In this document: positions 1 through 5,333 of the stretch, piece by piece
Numbering within the stretch: position 1 is the stretch's first letter
Layout of the letters: every line of letters begins with the position of its first letter
Origin: Anaerolineae bacterium
GTDB taxonomy: Bacteria > Chloroflexota > Anaerolineae > 4572-78
DNA length: 5,333 bases
NCBI GenBank assembly: GCA_027022125.1
Contig: JALVZI010000051.1
Coordinates: 10,266-15,598 of the forward strand
Direction of reading: 5' to 3'
The notes under the pieces: model-generated
What the model was told of the DNA's origin: nothing
Database searches by the model: none
Seen by the model: only the letters and a program-made list of their open reading frames with translations
Made by a program: the position numbers and the translations under genes

Positions 1-466
1 CTTCCAACAGTTGGAAAAAGACCAAATGTACCATCGAAAAGGCAATGCGGTTGATGGTGACATACGCGGGCGTTACCGCCAGCAATAACGATGCCACCGC
101 CGCCGAGACGATGGCATTTTCATCGTCTGCCAATAACGTTTTTGCCGCCACAAAAAGCGCGGGGATGGTCAACAAGCCAAACAGACTCGCTTGAAAACGC
201 AACGCCATTTTCCCAGGTTCAAAAAGCAAAAAAAAGAGTGCCACAATATGCGCTGACAAAATTCCGGCGCCGCCCTGCCCTTCCACATACAGCGCGGGTC
301 CGGTATCTAAAATTTGCAGCGCGCCGCTGCCAAAAACTGCCTCGTCGCCATTTAATGCCGGAGGAACTTCACCGAGTTTATAGAAACGCAAAAAAGCGGC
401 AACCACAATAGCGGTCGCCAGCAACAGGTATGAAATTATGATGAGTTTTCTGTCGGATTTTACCAT
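1..466 (-). CDS. Partial GT-C glycosyltransferase (GT39/PMT-ArnT-like), N-terminal 155 residues
   Basis: The protein begins MVKSDRKLII and stays open to the left edge, so its C-terminal part lies outside the window. A TAG stop seven codons upstream in frame leaves the ATG at 466-464 as the first possible start. Residues about 8-26 form a membrane helix, followed by the sequence FLRFYKLGEVPPALNGDE, whose D41-E42 matches the acidic DE pair of the first outer loop of PMT and ArnT enzymes, which is needed for catalysis. Further hydrophobic stretches lie at about 71-82, 93-108 and 119-133, then N-R-I-A-F at 139-143. The preceding gene has the same two landmarks at almost the same residue numbers (D40-E41, R142-I-A-F), so the two are paralogues. 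The likely role is sugar transfer from a polyprenyl-phosphate donor outside the membrane; donor and acceptor are unknown. The start overlaps the upstream stop by 7 nt (ATGGTAA) and has no clear Shine-Dalgarno, suggesting translational coupling. Family placement is fairly sure, function is not. Confidence 0.85.
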   Translation of the reverse strand, partial: MVKSDRKLIIISYLLLATAIVVAAFLRFYKLGEVPPALNGDEAVFGSGALQILDTGPALYVEGQGGAGILSAHIVALFFLLFEPGKMALRFQASLFGLLTIPALFVAAKTLLADDENAIVSAAVASLLLAVTPAYVTINRIAFSMVHLVFFQLLE

Positions 467-3348
467 GTCAACGTAACCGAATCGCTACCGGCGGAAACGG
501 GCAGTCTGCGTCCGTCGGCGGGATTGTACAATCCCACTCGAATCGCTGTTACCGCCGATAAATCGACAGCAGAAAATTGCAATTCATCGGTAATCACCTC
601 GCCCGAAATCCATCCGGTTGTGGGAGCTGCGCCATTTTGAGGTTCGCGGTCTATTTGGGCAACAATTTGCCCATCGGCGTCCAGCAAATGCACAAATACT
701 TTATATGCCGTGACCGTTTCCCGTTGGCTCTGCCAATAGAGCGTCAAATTTACCGTGCCCGGCGATGTTTCGGGCAGGTTCAAATCGTACCCCAGCAGAC
801 TGATTATGTCGCCGAAAGTAACATTCATTGAATGTTGCATGTACGGTACGGTGAAATTGCGCGGACGACCGGCAACCGTCACCTGCCCCAACGAAACCGA
901 CGCTGCGCTGACACCGGTCAGCAATAATTGAAGTTGATATTCGCCGGAAGGGGTTTCTGCGGGAACGATATAATCCAGAAATTGACGCACAACCATGCCA
1001 GAGCGCCACTGTTGCGTGGGGAAAGAATCGCCGCCCAATAACTGCGGTTGTCCCAAATGGATGGTCTCACCGTCATTTGCCAGTTGAGCAGATACGGTAA
1101 TATTCGGTGGCAGAGTATCGCTGCTGCTTTGCCACCACAATACCGCCGTCCCCCTATCGCCGGGGCGAAGTTGGGTCGGGAAGGGTTGGTCGTATCCGAT
1201 GAAACGCAGGCTATCCCCAAATAAAATCGGGGTGACAGGTTGCGCGATACCGAGCGTTTTCACTTCCGGTATATGCTTCGGGGCAAGCAGTTGCGTTTCG
1301 CCCAGCGGATATGCCAAATCCGCGCCCGTTTTGGCGACTGACGGCGCAAATCGGTGGCTCTGCCCGTTTTCATCCAAGCGGTAGAGTACCGTTTTCAAAC
1401 GATACCGACCGGGCGGTGTGCCGGGTGTCACCGACAGCAGGTAATAATCGCGCTCGGTTCCGCCGGTGTCCCATGTTTCGGTTCCGCGATGCCGTTTATT
1501 GCTCAATAACGGCTTGTCGGTTTGCCCCACAATATGCCCGTCGCCATCTTCCAGCCATATTCCGACTTGGACATTTGGAGTTTCTGCCGCCAATTTTTGC
1601 CACGCCAATTCTACCCACACCGGCTCATCCGCAACCACCGTCGGCGCAAAAGCGAAACCGGTCAACGCGAATTTCCCCTCAAAACTGACATTCGCGGTCG
1701 TCAGCGGCGCTTGCGAGATTTCAGGCGCGGATGTATCCAGTTGGAAATAATCAATGTCGAAATACTTGTGTTGGGTTTGATTTTGATATGTGCCCCATTT
1801 TTCAAAAATGTAATGCAGTACTCCGGCGGGGTCGGCGCCGGTATGTTTGCTGACTTTCCAATGAATCACACCAACTCGAGATTTGCCCGCCACCAGTGAA
1901 CGCACATCGGCAAATAATGTGGTTTGGTCATCCCACACATACGCATACGCCGCTTTTCCGCGATTTTTGTACAGAAATTCGAGGGTGGCGCTTTCCGGGT
2001 ACAGCGCCCCCGATGCGGTATCCGCCGGCAGGATGTAAATTGTATCGGCATCGCCTTCCGTAACCATTGTATCTGCCAACTCGAAATCGTAAATATGGTT
2101 CGTCAGGGCTATGGCTTCGCTATTTAGTTGATGCAAATAATAGCGAGTGTATGTATCGTCAACCAAAGTGACCGTTGAAATGGCAACCAACAGCGCCCCG
2201 ATTGCCAAAAACGTTTTTTGCCAACGGGGATACCGTTTCATCAACACCGATAATGTTACCACTATCGCCAAACCGGTCAGAATTACGGTGGGGGTGATTG
2301 CGCCGATGGCGCGTCGCAGGTGCGGGACAGCGCCTTCCGGAGCAATGGTACAGGGGGCGAACATTATCAGCCACCATATACCCAAAAACAGATACGGCGG
2401 TTTTTTATGCTGCCAAATAACAATGCCCAATCCAACCAAAAACAATCCCAGCGACAGGTTATCCAACCCGTGGGCAATCGGCACACCCATAACCTGTCGC
2501 ACAAACGGAACAAATCCGGCAAAACTGCCCACAACACTTTTGAACAATGTTCCCCACGGGTCGCCGTGGTTGATGACCGGACTTAAAAATGTAAACGAAC
2601 CCATACTTCTCTGCAATCCGCCAAAAAGGTACACGCCCATCAATGTGCCATAAAACATACCACCGATGACCGCCACCAATACCAATAGCGAAAAATGGGT
2701 ACGCAAGAAAGGAGAAGATTTTCGGCGAACTATGGCATCTGCCAAAAAGAATATCAGTAAAATTAACGGGGTTAGCTTAAATGGTACATAGGCAAATGCC
2801 GTTAATCCCAGCAACACGCCGGCAACAACTGCCCAGAGGATTTTGCGCGCAGACAGCATTCGCCATAATGCCCAAAAGCACGCAGCCTGCACCAATAGCC
2901 CTAAATTCACCGCGAACGCGATACGGCTATGGCTAACATGCCAACGCGCCACAGAAAGCAGTAAAACGGCAACGATTGCCACGACAAACGATTGTCGGTG
3001 TGACAAAGTTGCGGCAAAGAGTTGGCGAACCAAAAAATAAGTTGCCCCGATACCCACCACGCTGATAGCCACAACCAACCCCCGCGCCGAAGCAATGCTC
3101 GCGCCAAACAAACTGAATGTGGCAGCCATCAAATACGCAAATAACGACCCTTCGCCACCTTCGTGCGGGGTGATAAAATAGAAGTGTCCCTGCTGTATCA
3201 GTTGCGCGTCAATTGCGATGTTTCCTTCGTCCGGGAAAAACGCGGGCGGAACTTTATCCAAACCATATACACGAAAAAAGAATGCTAGCGCCAAAACAGC
3301 GATGAGCGCTCCGTATTCCCAACGAAATGCTTTCTTTAACACATTCAT
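460..3348 (-). CDS. Large GT-C glycosyltransferase (GT39/PMT-ArnT-like) with three C-terminal beta-sandwich-like repeats
   Basis: This 962-residue protein has two halves. Residues 1-396 are a polytopic membrane region with roughly 11 hydrophobic helices (for example about 13-29, 90-108, 121-134, 168-205, 219-243, 297-312, 318-334, 348-370, 379-396). The first outer loop carries VPPAFFPDEG with D40-E41, the acidic pair typical of PMT/ArnT GT-C enzymes; H62 and E63 lie in a PHEGGEGS loop, and P342-H-L-R-R matches a late-loop pattern common in this group. Residues about 397-550 are a soluble outer segment. Residues about 553-962 hold three tandem repeats, each with an F-G-type start, a WQ pair and a WxxG motif at near-constant spacing. 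The likely role is glycosyl transfer from a lipid-linked donor on the outer membrane face, with the repeats binding glycan or partner; the repeat role is inference. The ATG at 3348 follows the hydrolase stop by 6 nt without an evident Shine-Dalgarno. No truncation is seen. Confidence 0.88.
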   Translation of the reverse strand: MNVLKKAFRWEYGALIAVLALAFFFRVYGLDKVPPAFFPDEGNIAIDAQLIQQGHFYFITPHEGGEGSLFAYLMAATFSLFGASIASARGLVVAISVVGIGATYFLVRQLFAATLSHRQSFVVAIVAVLLLSVARWHVSHSRIAFAVNLGLLVQAACFWALWRMLSARKILWAVVAGVLLGLTAFAYVPFKLTPLILLIFFLADAIVRRKSSPFLRTHFSLLVLVAVIGGMFYGTLMGVYLFGGLQRSMGSFTFLSPVINHGDPWGTLFKSVVGSFAGFVPFVRQVMGVPIAHGLDNLSLGLFLVGLGIVIWQHKKPPYLFLGIWWLIMFAPCTIAPEGAVPHLRRAIGAITPTVILTGLAIVVTLSVLMKRYPRWQKTFLAIGALLVAISTVTLVDDTYTRYYLHQLNSEAIALTNHIYDFELADTMVTEGDADTIYILPADTASGALYPESATLEFLYKNRGKAAYAYVWDDQTTLFADVRSLVAGKSRVGVIHWKVSKHTGADPAGVLHYIFEKWGTYQNQTQHKYFDIDYFQLDTSAPEISQAPLTTANVSFEGKFALTGFAFAPTVVADEPVWVELAWQKLAAETPNVQVGIWLEDGDGHIVGQTDKPLLSNKRHRGTETWDTGGTERDYYLLSVTPGTPPGRYRLKTVLYRLDENGQSHRFAPSVAKTGADLAYPLGETQLLAPKHIPEVKTLGIAQPVTPILFGDSLRFIGYDQPFPTQLRPGDRGTAVLWWQSSSDTLPPNITVSAQLANDGETIHLGQPQLLGGDSFPTQQWRSGMVVRQFLDYIVPAETPSGEYQLQLLLTGVSAASVSLGQVTVAGRPRNFTVPYMQHSMNVTFGDIISLLGYDLNLPETSPGTVNLTLYWQSQRETVTAYKVFVHLLDADGQIVAQIDREPQNGAAPTTGWISGEVITDELQFSAVDLSAVTAIRVGLYNPADGRRLPVSAGSDSVTLTW

Positions 3349-3354
3349 CTGCGG

Positions 3355-4749
3355 TTATTTGGGCATTGCTTTTATCATGTGATATGCCGGGCGGGGCCAG
3401 GCATCGGGCCAGCGCGGAACGACGATGCTCCAATACCATTGCTCGTCATCCTGTGTCCAATCGGCATCGGGCATGTAAATTAAACTCATAACCCCAATCC
3501 ACGGTTGCCAGTTTTCTTTGGCATACTGATACGCCCGCACAATATATTCACCTTGCGTTTGTTCCGACACATGAAACCATTTGTAGGGGGAATTCGGTCT
3601 ATTATCTGTGGTCCAACCAAATTCCATAATGGCAATCCGTTTATCGGCGTCGCCATTTTGCACCATTAACTGGCGAACATCTTCAACATGGCGAAAACAA
3701 TAGATGCGCCGCAGTTCTTCCGGTGTACCCGCTTGAAAATCGCCGGGGTTGGCATAATTCGGGTCACGAGCTACCTCGCCGGGATCCATTTCAGGGGGCG
3801 CTCTGTATCCGGCGGCATTCACCCCCAACATATCGAAATACGGCTGCGCGCCGGCATCATACAATCCCTGAACAAAATACATATCGGGCATTGCCACATC
3901 ATCGTTACGAGTGGTTGGCGCCAACCCGGCTGTAATCACGATGGCGTTAGGGTCTGCTTTTTTTATGGCTTGATATGCCACCTTCAGCAGTTGGGTATAT
4001 TCTGCGGGATTGGGCGGACGGTTGCCCCACTCTCGCGCCAAGTTCGGCTCATTCCAAATTTGATATGCCTGTATGCGTCCTTTGTACCGAGCGGCGACCG
4101 CATACACAAAATCTGCGTAATCCTGATAATTATCCGGTGGAGAAATATCCGGGTAATTGCCGCCCGCCCATGCGGGTTGCACCCCCAACCGGGCAATGAC
4201 ATGCAATCCATATTTGTCAATTTGGTCCATCATACGGTCGGTGTTTTCCCAATTGAACTGACCTTTGCCCGCACCTTCGATTTCTCGCCATGCAAACTCC
4301 TGTTTCACCCACCGAAAACCGGCATCTTTTATCAACCCCAAATCCCGCTCGGCGACTTCCGGACGCCAGTAGAGGAACGCCTGAATGCCATAATCGGGCG
4401 ATGCCATCGGCACGAGACCGGACGGTGCGGGCGACGGCTGCGGCGCAGGTTGAGTCGCTTCCACGGGGGCGGGGGTTGCCGCCGGTTCCGGCGGTTTGGT
4501 GGTCTGCGCAACAGGAATCGGCGTCGCGGTGGCTTCCGGCAGGGTTTGCGGTTGTGCCGGTTGCTGCTCGGTGGGGGCGGCGGTGACAAATTTTACCACC
4601 GCCGGCGGGGTGGTTTCAACCGGCACTTTCGGCGCAGACGGTTTGTAAAAAAACATCGCAAATACGGCGAACCCCGCCGCGCACACTACCGCCAGCCCGA
4701 TGGTGATACCCACCACATACGGCAGCCAGCCATTTTTTCGATTTTCCAT
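3355..4749 (-). CDS. Membrane-anchored extracytoplasmic GH-A clan glycoside hydrolase (GH39/GH5-like TIM barrel)
   Basis: The 464-residue protein starts with a short basic segment (MENRKNGW), a single hydrophobic helix at about 10-34 and no lipobox, so it is probably an uncleaved signal anchor with the rest outside. Residues about 38-113 are a Pro/Thr/Ala/Gln-rich linker of the type that spaces a catalytic domain from the membrane. Residues about 117-464 form the TIM-barrel domain. Strand 4 ends in I-W-N-E-P-N at 231-236, so E234 is the predicted acid/base; strand 7 ends in I-M-E-F-G-W at 374-379, so E376 is the predicted nucleophile. Both glutamates of a retaining clan GH-A enzyme are therefore present. 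It may cut or trim a surface glycan made by the two glycosyltransferases downstream, by analogy with GH39 PslG beside exopolysaccharide genes; the substrate is unknown. The ATG at 4749 is preceded by GAGGTG at 5 nt, which supports this start. It is the first gene of the cluster in the window. Confidence 0.9.
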   Translation of the reverse strand: MENRKNGWLPYVVGITIGLAVVCAAGFAVFAMFFYKPSAPKVPVETTPPAVVKFVTAAPTEQQPAQPQTLPEATATPIPVAQTTKPPEPAATPAPVEATQPAPQPSPAPSGLVPMASPDYGIQAFLYWRPEVAERDLGLIKDAGFRWVKQEFAWREIEGAGKGQFNWENTDRMMDQIDKYGLHVIARLGVQPAWAGGNYPDISPPDNYQDYADFVYAVAARYKGRIQAYQIWNEPNLAREWGNRPPNPAEYTQLLKVAYQAIKKADPNAIVITAGLAPTTRNDDVAMPDMYFVQGLYDAGAQPYFDMLGVNAAGYRAPPEMDPGEVARDPNYANPGDFQAGTPEELRRIYCFRHVEDVRQLMVQNGDADKRIAIMEFGWTTDNRPNSPYKWFHVSEQTQGEYIVRAYQYAKENWQPWIGVMSLIYMPDADWTQDDEQWYWSIVVPRWPDAWPRPAYHMIKAMPK

Positions 4750-4845
4750 AAATACACCTCGATAATTTCAGAATTAGACGTGGTTCATTGATGTCCAAAT
4801 CGTAACTGCTCAACACATCAGCGCACACTGTTCACCTCGAATAAT
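4750..4845 (-). other. Leader region of the operon with duplicated RBS-like motif
   Basis: This 96-bp stretch separates the hydrolase ATG from the palindromic repeat. The motif TCGAGGTG occurs twice on the minus strand, at 4762-4755 (the real ribosome binding site) and at 4840-4833, each preceded by an AT-rich ATTA or ATTAT. The distal copy lies 4 nt before a GTG at 4828-4826 that opens a reading frame of 70 codons, ending inside the hydrolase gene in another frame (stop at 4616). A sigma-70 promoter could not be assigned: a TTGGAC and a TCTAAT are present, but only 14 bp apart. The start of transcription may be here or further upstream. Confidence 0.4.
4755..4760 (-). promoter_or_regulatory. 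Shine-Dalgarno of the glycoside hydrolase gene
   Basis: On the minus strand the sequence reads GAGGTG, then TATTT, then the ATG at 4749. It is the only strong ribosome binding site before any of the three genes, which fits a single ribosome entry at the head of the operon and coupled translation for the two genes behind it. Confidence 0.75.
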
Positions 4846-4903
4846 CGTAGGGGCAGCCCTTGCGGCTGCCCTATTTCGGGCGACCATAAAGGTCGCCCCT
4901 ACG
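4846..4903. repeat. 58-bp palindromic repeat that folds as a perfect three-way junction
   Basis: The outer arms CGTAG (4846-4850) and CTACG (4899-4903) are complementary. Between them lie two perfect 8-bp hairpins. The first has GGGCAGCC (4851-4858), loop CTTGC and GGCTGCCC (4864-4871). The second has GGGCGACC (4878-4885), loop ATAAA and GGTCGCCC (4891-4898). A 6-nt spacer TATTTC joins them. All 21 predicted pairs are Watson-Crick. Short GTAGGGGC...GCCCCTAC elements of this kind are common dispersed intergenic repeats in Chloroflexota and cyanobacteria, so this is most likely a REP- or MITE-like copy. It could also act as a terminator or RNA structure, but no T-run follows on either strand. 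Confidence 0.85.
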
Positions 4904-5200
4904 GCAAGGATATTGAAATACATCCCTTGCTCCCTGCTCCGTGCTTCCTGCTTCACATTGGCAACAGTCGGTTATTTGCAAAGATGATTGCCAGCCAAAA
5001 TGAACTGCGTCCAGAATCACATTCAACAACCCGGTTATTTTAACGCAGCACCCCGAATCGCCAAATTTGAGCCGGTTATCATTTGCCGATTTTCCCCCGT
5101 TCCGGCGAAAAATCCGCCAAAATGCGTAGTGCATCATCCAATCTAAAAAGTAGGATTACTCTCTCTGTAACGGCTCATCTGAAAAAAGGTTAATTTTTCA
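4904..5200. other. Intergenic stretch without a convincing gene
   Basis: Apart from the heptamer array, this stretch of about 300 bp holds no RNA gene, terminator or supported coding region. An 88-codon minus-strand frame from 5137 to 4871 runs through the heptamer array and half of the palindrome and has no ribosome binding site, so it is treated as chance. The heptamer CGGTTAT occurs three times (4969-4975, 5032-5038, 5073-5079). A short minus-strand open stretch, 5174 to 5079, ends in a protein-like tail (LDDALRILADF, then SPERGKIGK and TGA) and could be the remnant of a lost gene end, but this is weak. Confidence 0.5.
4928..4955. repeat. Degenerate heptanucleotide tandem repeat, four copies
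   Basis: Four consecutive 7-bp units read TGCTCCC, TGCTCCG, TGCTTCC and TGCTTCA. The first four bases TGCT are invariant and the variation is mostly C/T. Short tandemly repeated heptamers of this kind are known in filamentous cyanobacteria and seen in other large genomes rich in intergenic repeats. No function is assigned. Confidence 0.7.
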
Positions 5201-5333
5201 CCACAGAGGCACAAAGACGCGGAGAATTTAAAAAATTTTTGAGTTCCGGTTCAAATTTTCACCGAAAATTTCAGATACCGCCGCATAACGGGCTCTCAAA
5301 CCTTATTTTCTCTGTGCCTCTGCGCCTCTGTGG
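5201..5333. mobile_element. Probable MITE-like element with 26-bp imperfect terminal inverted repeats
   Basis: The left arm (5201-5226) begins CCACAGAGGCACAAAGACGC. The reverse complement of the right arm (5333-5308) begins CCACAGAGGCGCAGAGGCAC. The two match at 21 of 26 positions, and all five differences are transitions. The 81-bp interior has a perfect central hairpin and no coding capacity, so any movement would depend on a transposase supplied elsewhere. CCACAGAGGCACAGAG-type sequences are widespread intergenic repeats in several phyla. The right arm touches the window edge, so the true end is unknown; the left flank is T-rich (TTAATTTTTCA) and no target duplication can be checked. Confidence 0.6.
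5247..5280. repeat. Central hairpin of the inverted-repeat element
   Basis: AAATTTTC (5253-5260) and GAAAATTT (5264-5271) form a perfect 8-bp stem with the 3-nt loop ACC. CGGT (5247-5250) and ACCG (5277-5280) can extend it after an internal loop. It lies near the middle of the element bounded by the 26-bp arms, which supports seeing 5201-5333 as one folded unit. Confidence 0.6.

Noticed and set aside
91..411. A 106-codon plus-strand reading frame
   Set aside because: It is antisense to the start of the second transferase, is rich in Arg and Pro and has no supporting signal.
2147..2653. A 168-codon plus-strand reading frame
   Set aside because: It is antisense to the membrane region of the large transferase; its composition reflects the complement of hydrophobic codons and no domain or ribosome binding site supports it.
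4463..4500. G-rich run in the linker-coding part that might form a G-quadruplex
   Set aside because: Only two runs of five G are adjacent; the rest are GG pairs, and the run is explained by proline and alanine codons of the linker on the other strand.
3688..4791. A 367-codon plus-strand reading frame antisense to the hydrolase
   Set aside because: It lies almost wholly opposite a gene with clear catalytic motifs. Its product is dominated by Arg/Gly/Cys runs produced by the complement of the Pro/Thr/Ala linker, and no domain is recognisable.
4770..4800. Sigma-70 promoter for the hydrolase (TTGGAC and TCTAAT on the minus strand)
   Set aside because: The spacing between the hexamers is 14 bp, too short for a usual promoter, and no alternative pair with about 17 bp fits well.
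4846..4903. Palindrome as an intrinsic terminator of an upstream gene
   Set aside because: The stems are strong, but no run of T follows the structure on either strand, and no gene ends just before it in the window.
4871..5137. An 88-codon minus-strand reading frame in the intergenic region
   Set aside because: It crosses the heptamer repeat and half of the palindromic element, has no ribosome binding site and shows no protein-like pattern.

Overview
The window holds one strand-wise gene cluster on the minus strand (positions 1 to 4749) and a non-coding upstream region rich in repeats (4750 to 5333). In transcription order the genes are: (1) a membrane-anchored, extracytoplasmic TIM-barrel glycoside hydrolase of clan GH-A type (4749 to 3355); (2) a 962-residue polytopic GT-C glycosyltransferase of the PMT/ArnT (GT39-like) type, whose C-terminal third is three tandem copies of a beta-rich domain (3348 to 460); (3) a second, paralogous GT-C glycosyltransferase that begins at 466 and runs off the left edge (155 codons seen). 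The gaps are 6 nt between genes 1 and 2 and a 7-nt overlap between genes 2 and 3. This, with the lack of clear Shine-Dalgarno sequences before genes 2 and 3, points to one operon with coupled translation.

The organism is probably a member of the Chloroflexota (Anaerolineae-like). This is inference from family knowledge: large GT39-like proteins with C-terminal domains bearing FGD...GYD, YWQ and FVHLLDADG patterns, next to proline/threonine-linked GH-A hydrolases, are typical there. The intermediate GC content and the kinds of intergenic repeat fit but do not prove it, since similar repeats occur in filamentous cyanobacteria and other phyla. No 16S or other marker gene is present.

In a working model, the two GT-C enzymes move sugars from polyprenyl-phosphate donors to acceptors on the outer face of the membrane, and the anchored hydrolase trims or cuts a glycan in the same compartment. 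That suggests surface polysaccharide or glycoprotein assembly. Donor, acceptor and glycan cannot be read from the sequence.

The upstream 584 bp contain no convincing gene. They hold a perfect 58-bp three-way-junction (cloverleaf-like) palindrome at 4846-4903, four degenerate copies of a 7-bp tandem repeat at 4928-4955, and a MITE-sized element of at least 133 bp with imperfect 26-bp terminal inverted repeats and a central hairpin (5201-5333, reaching the right edge). A duplicated ribosome-binding-site-like motif lies in the leader of the first gene.
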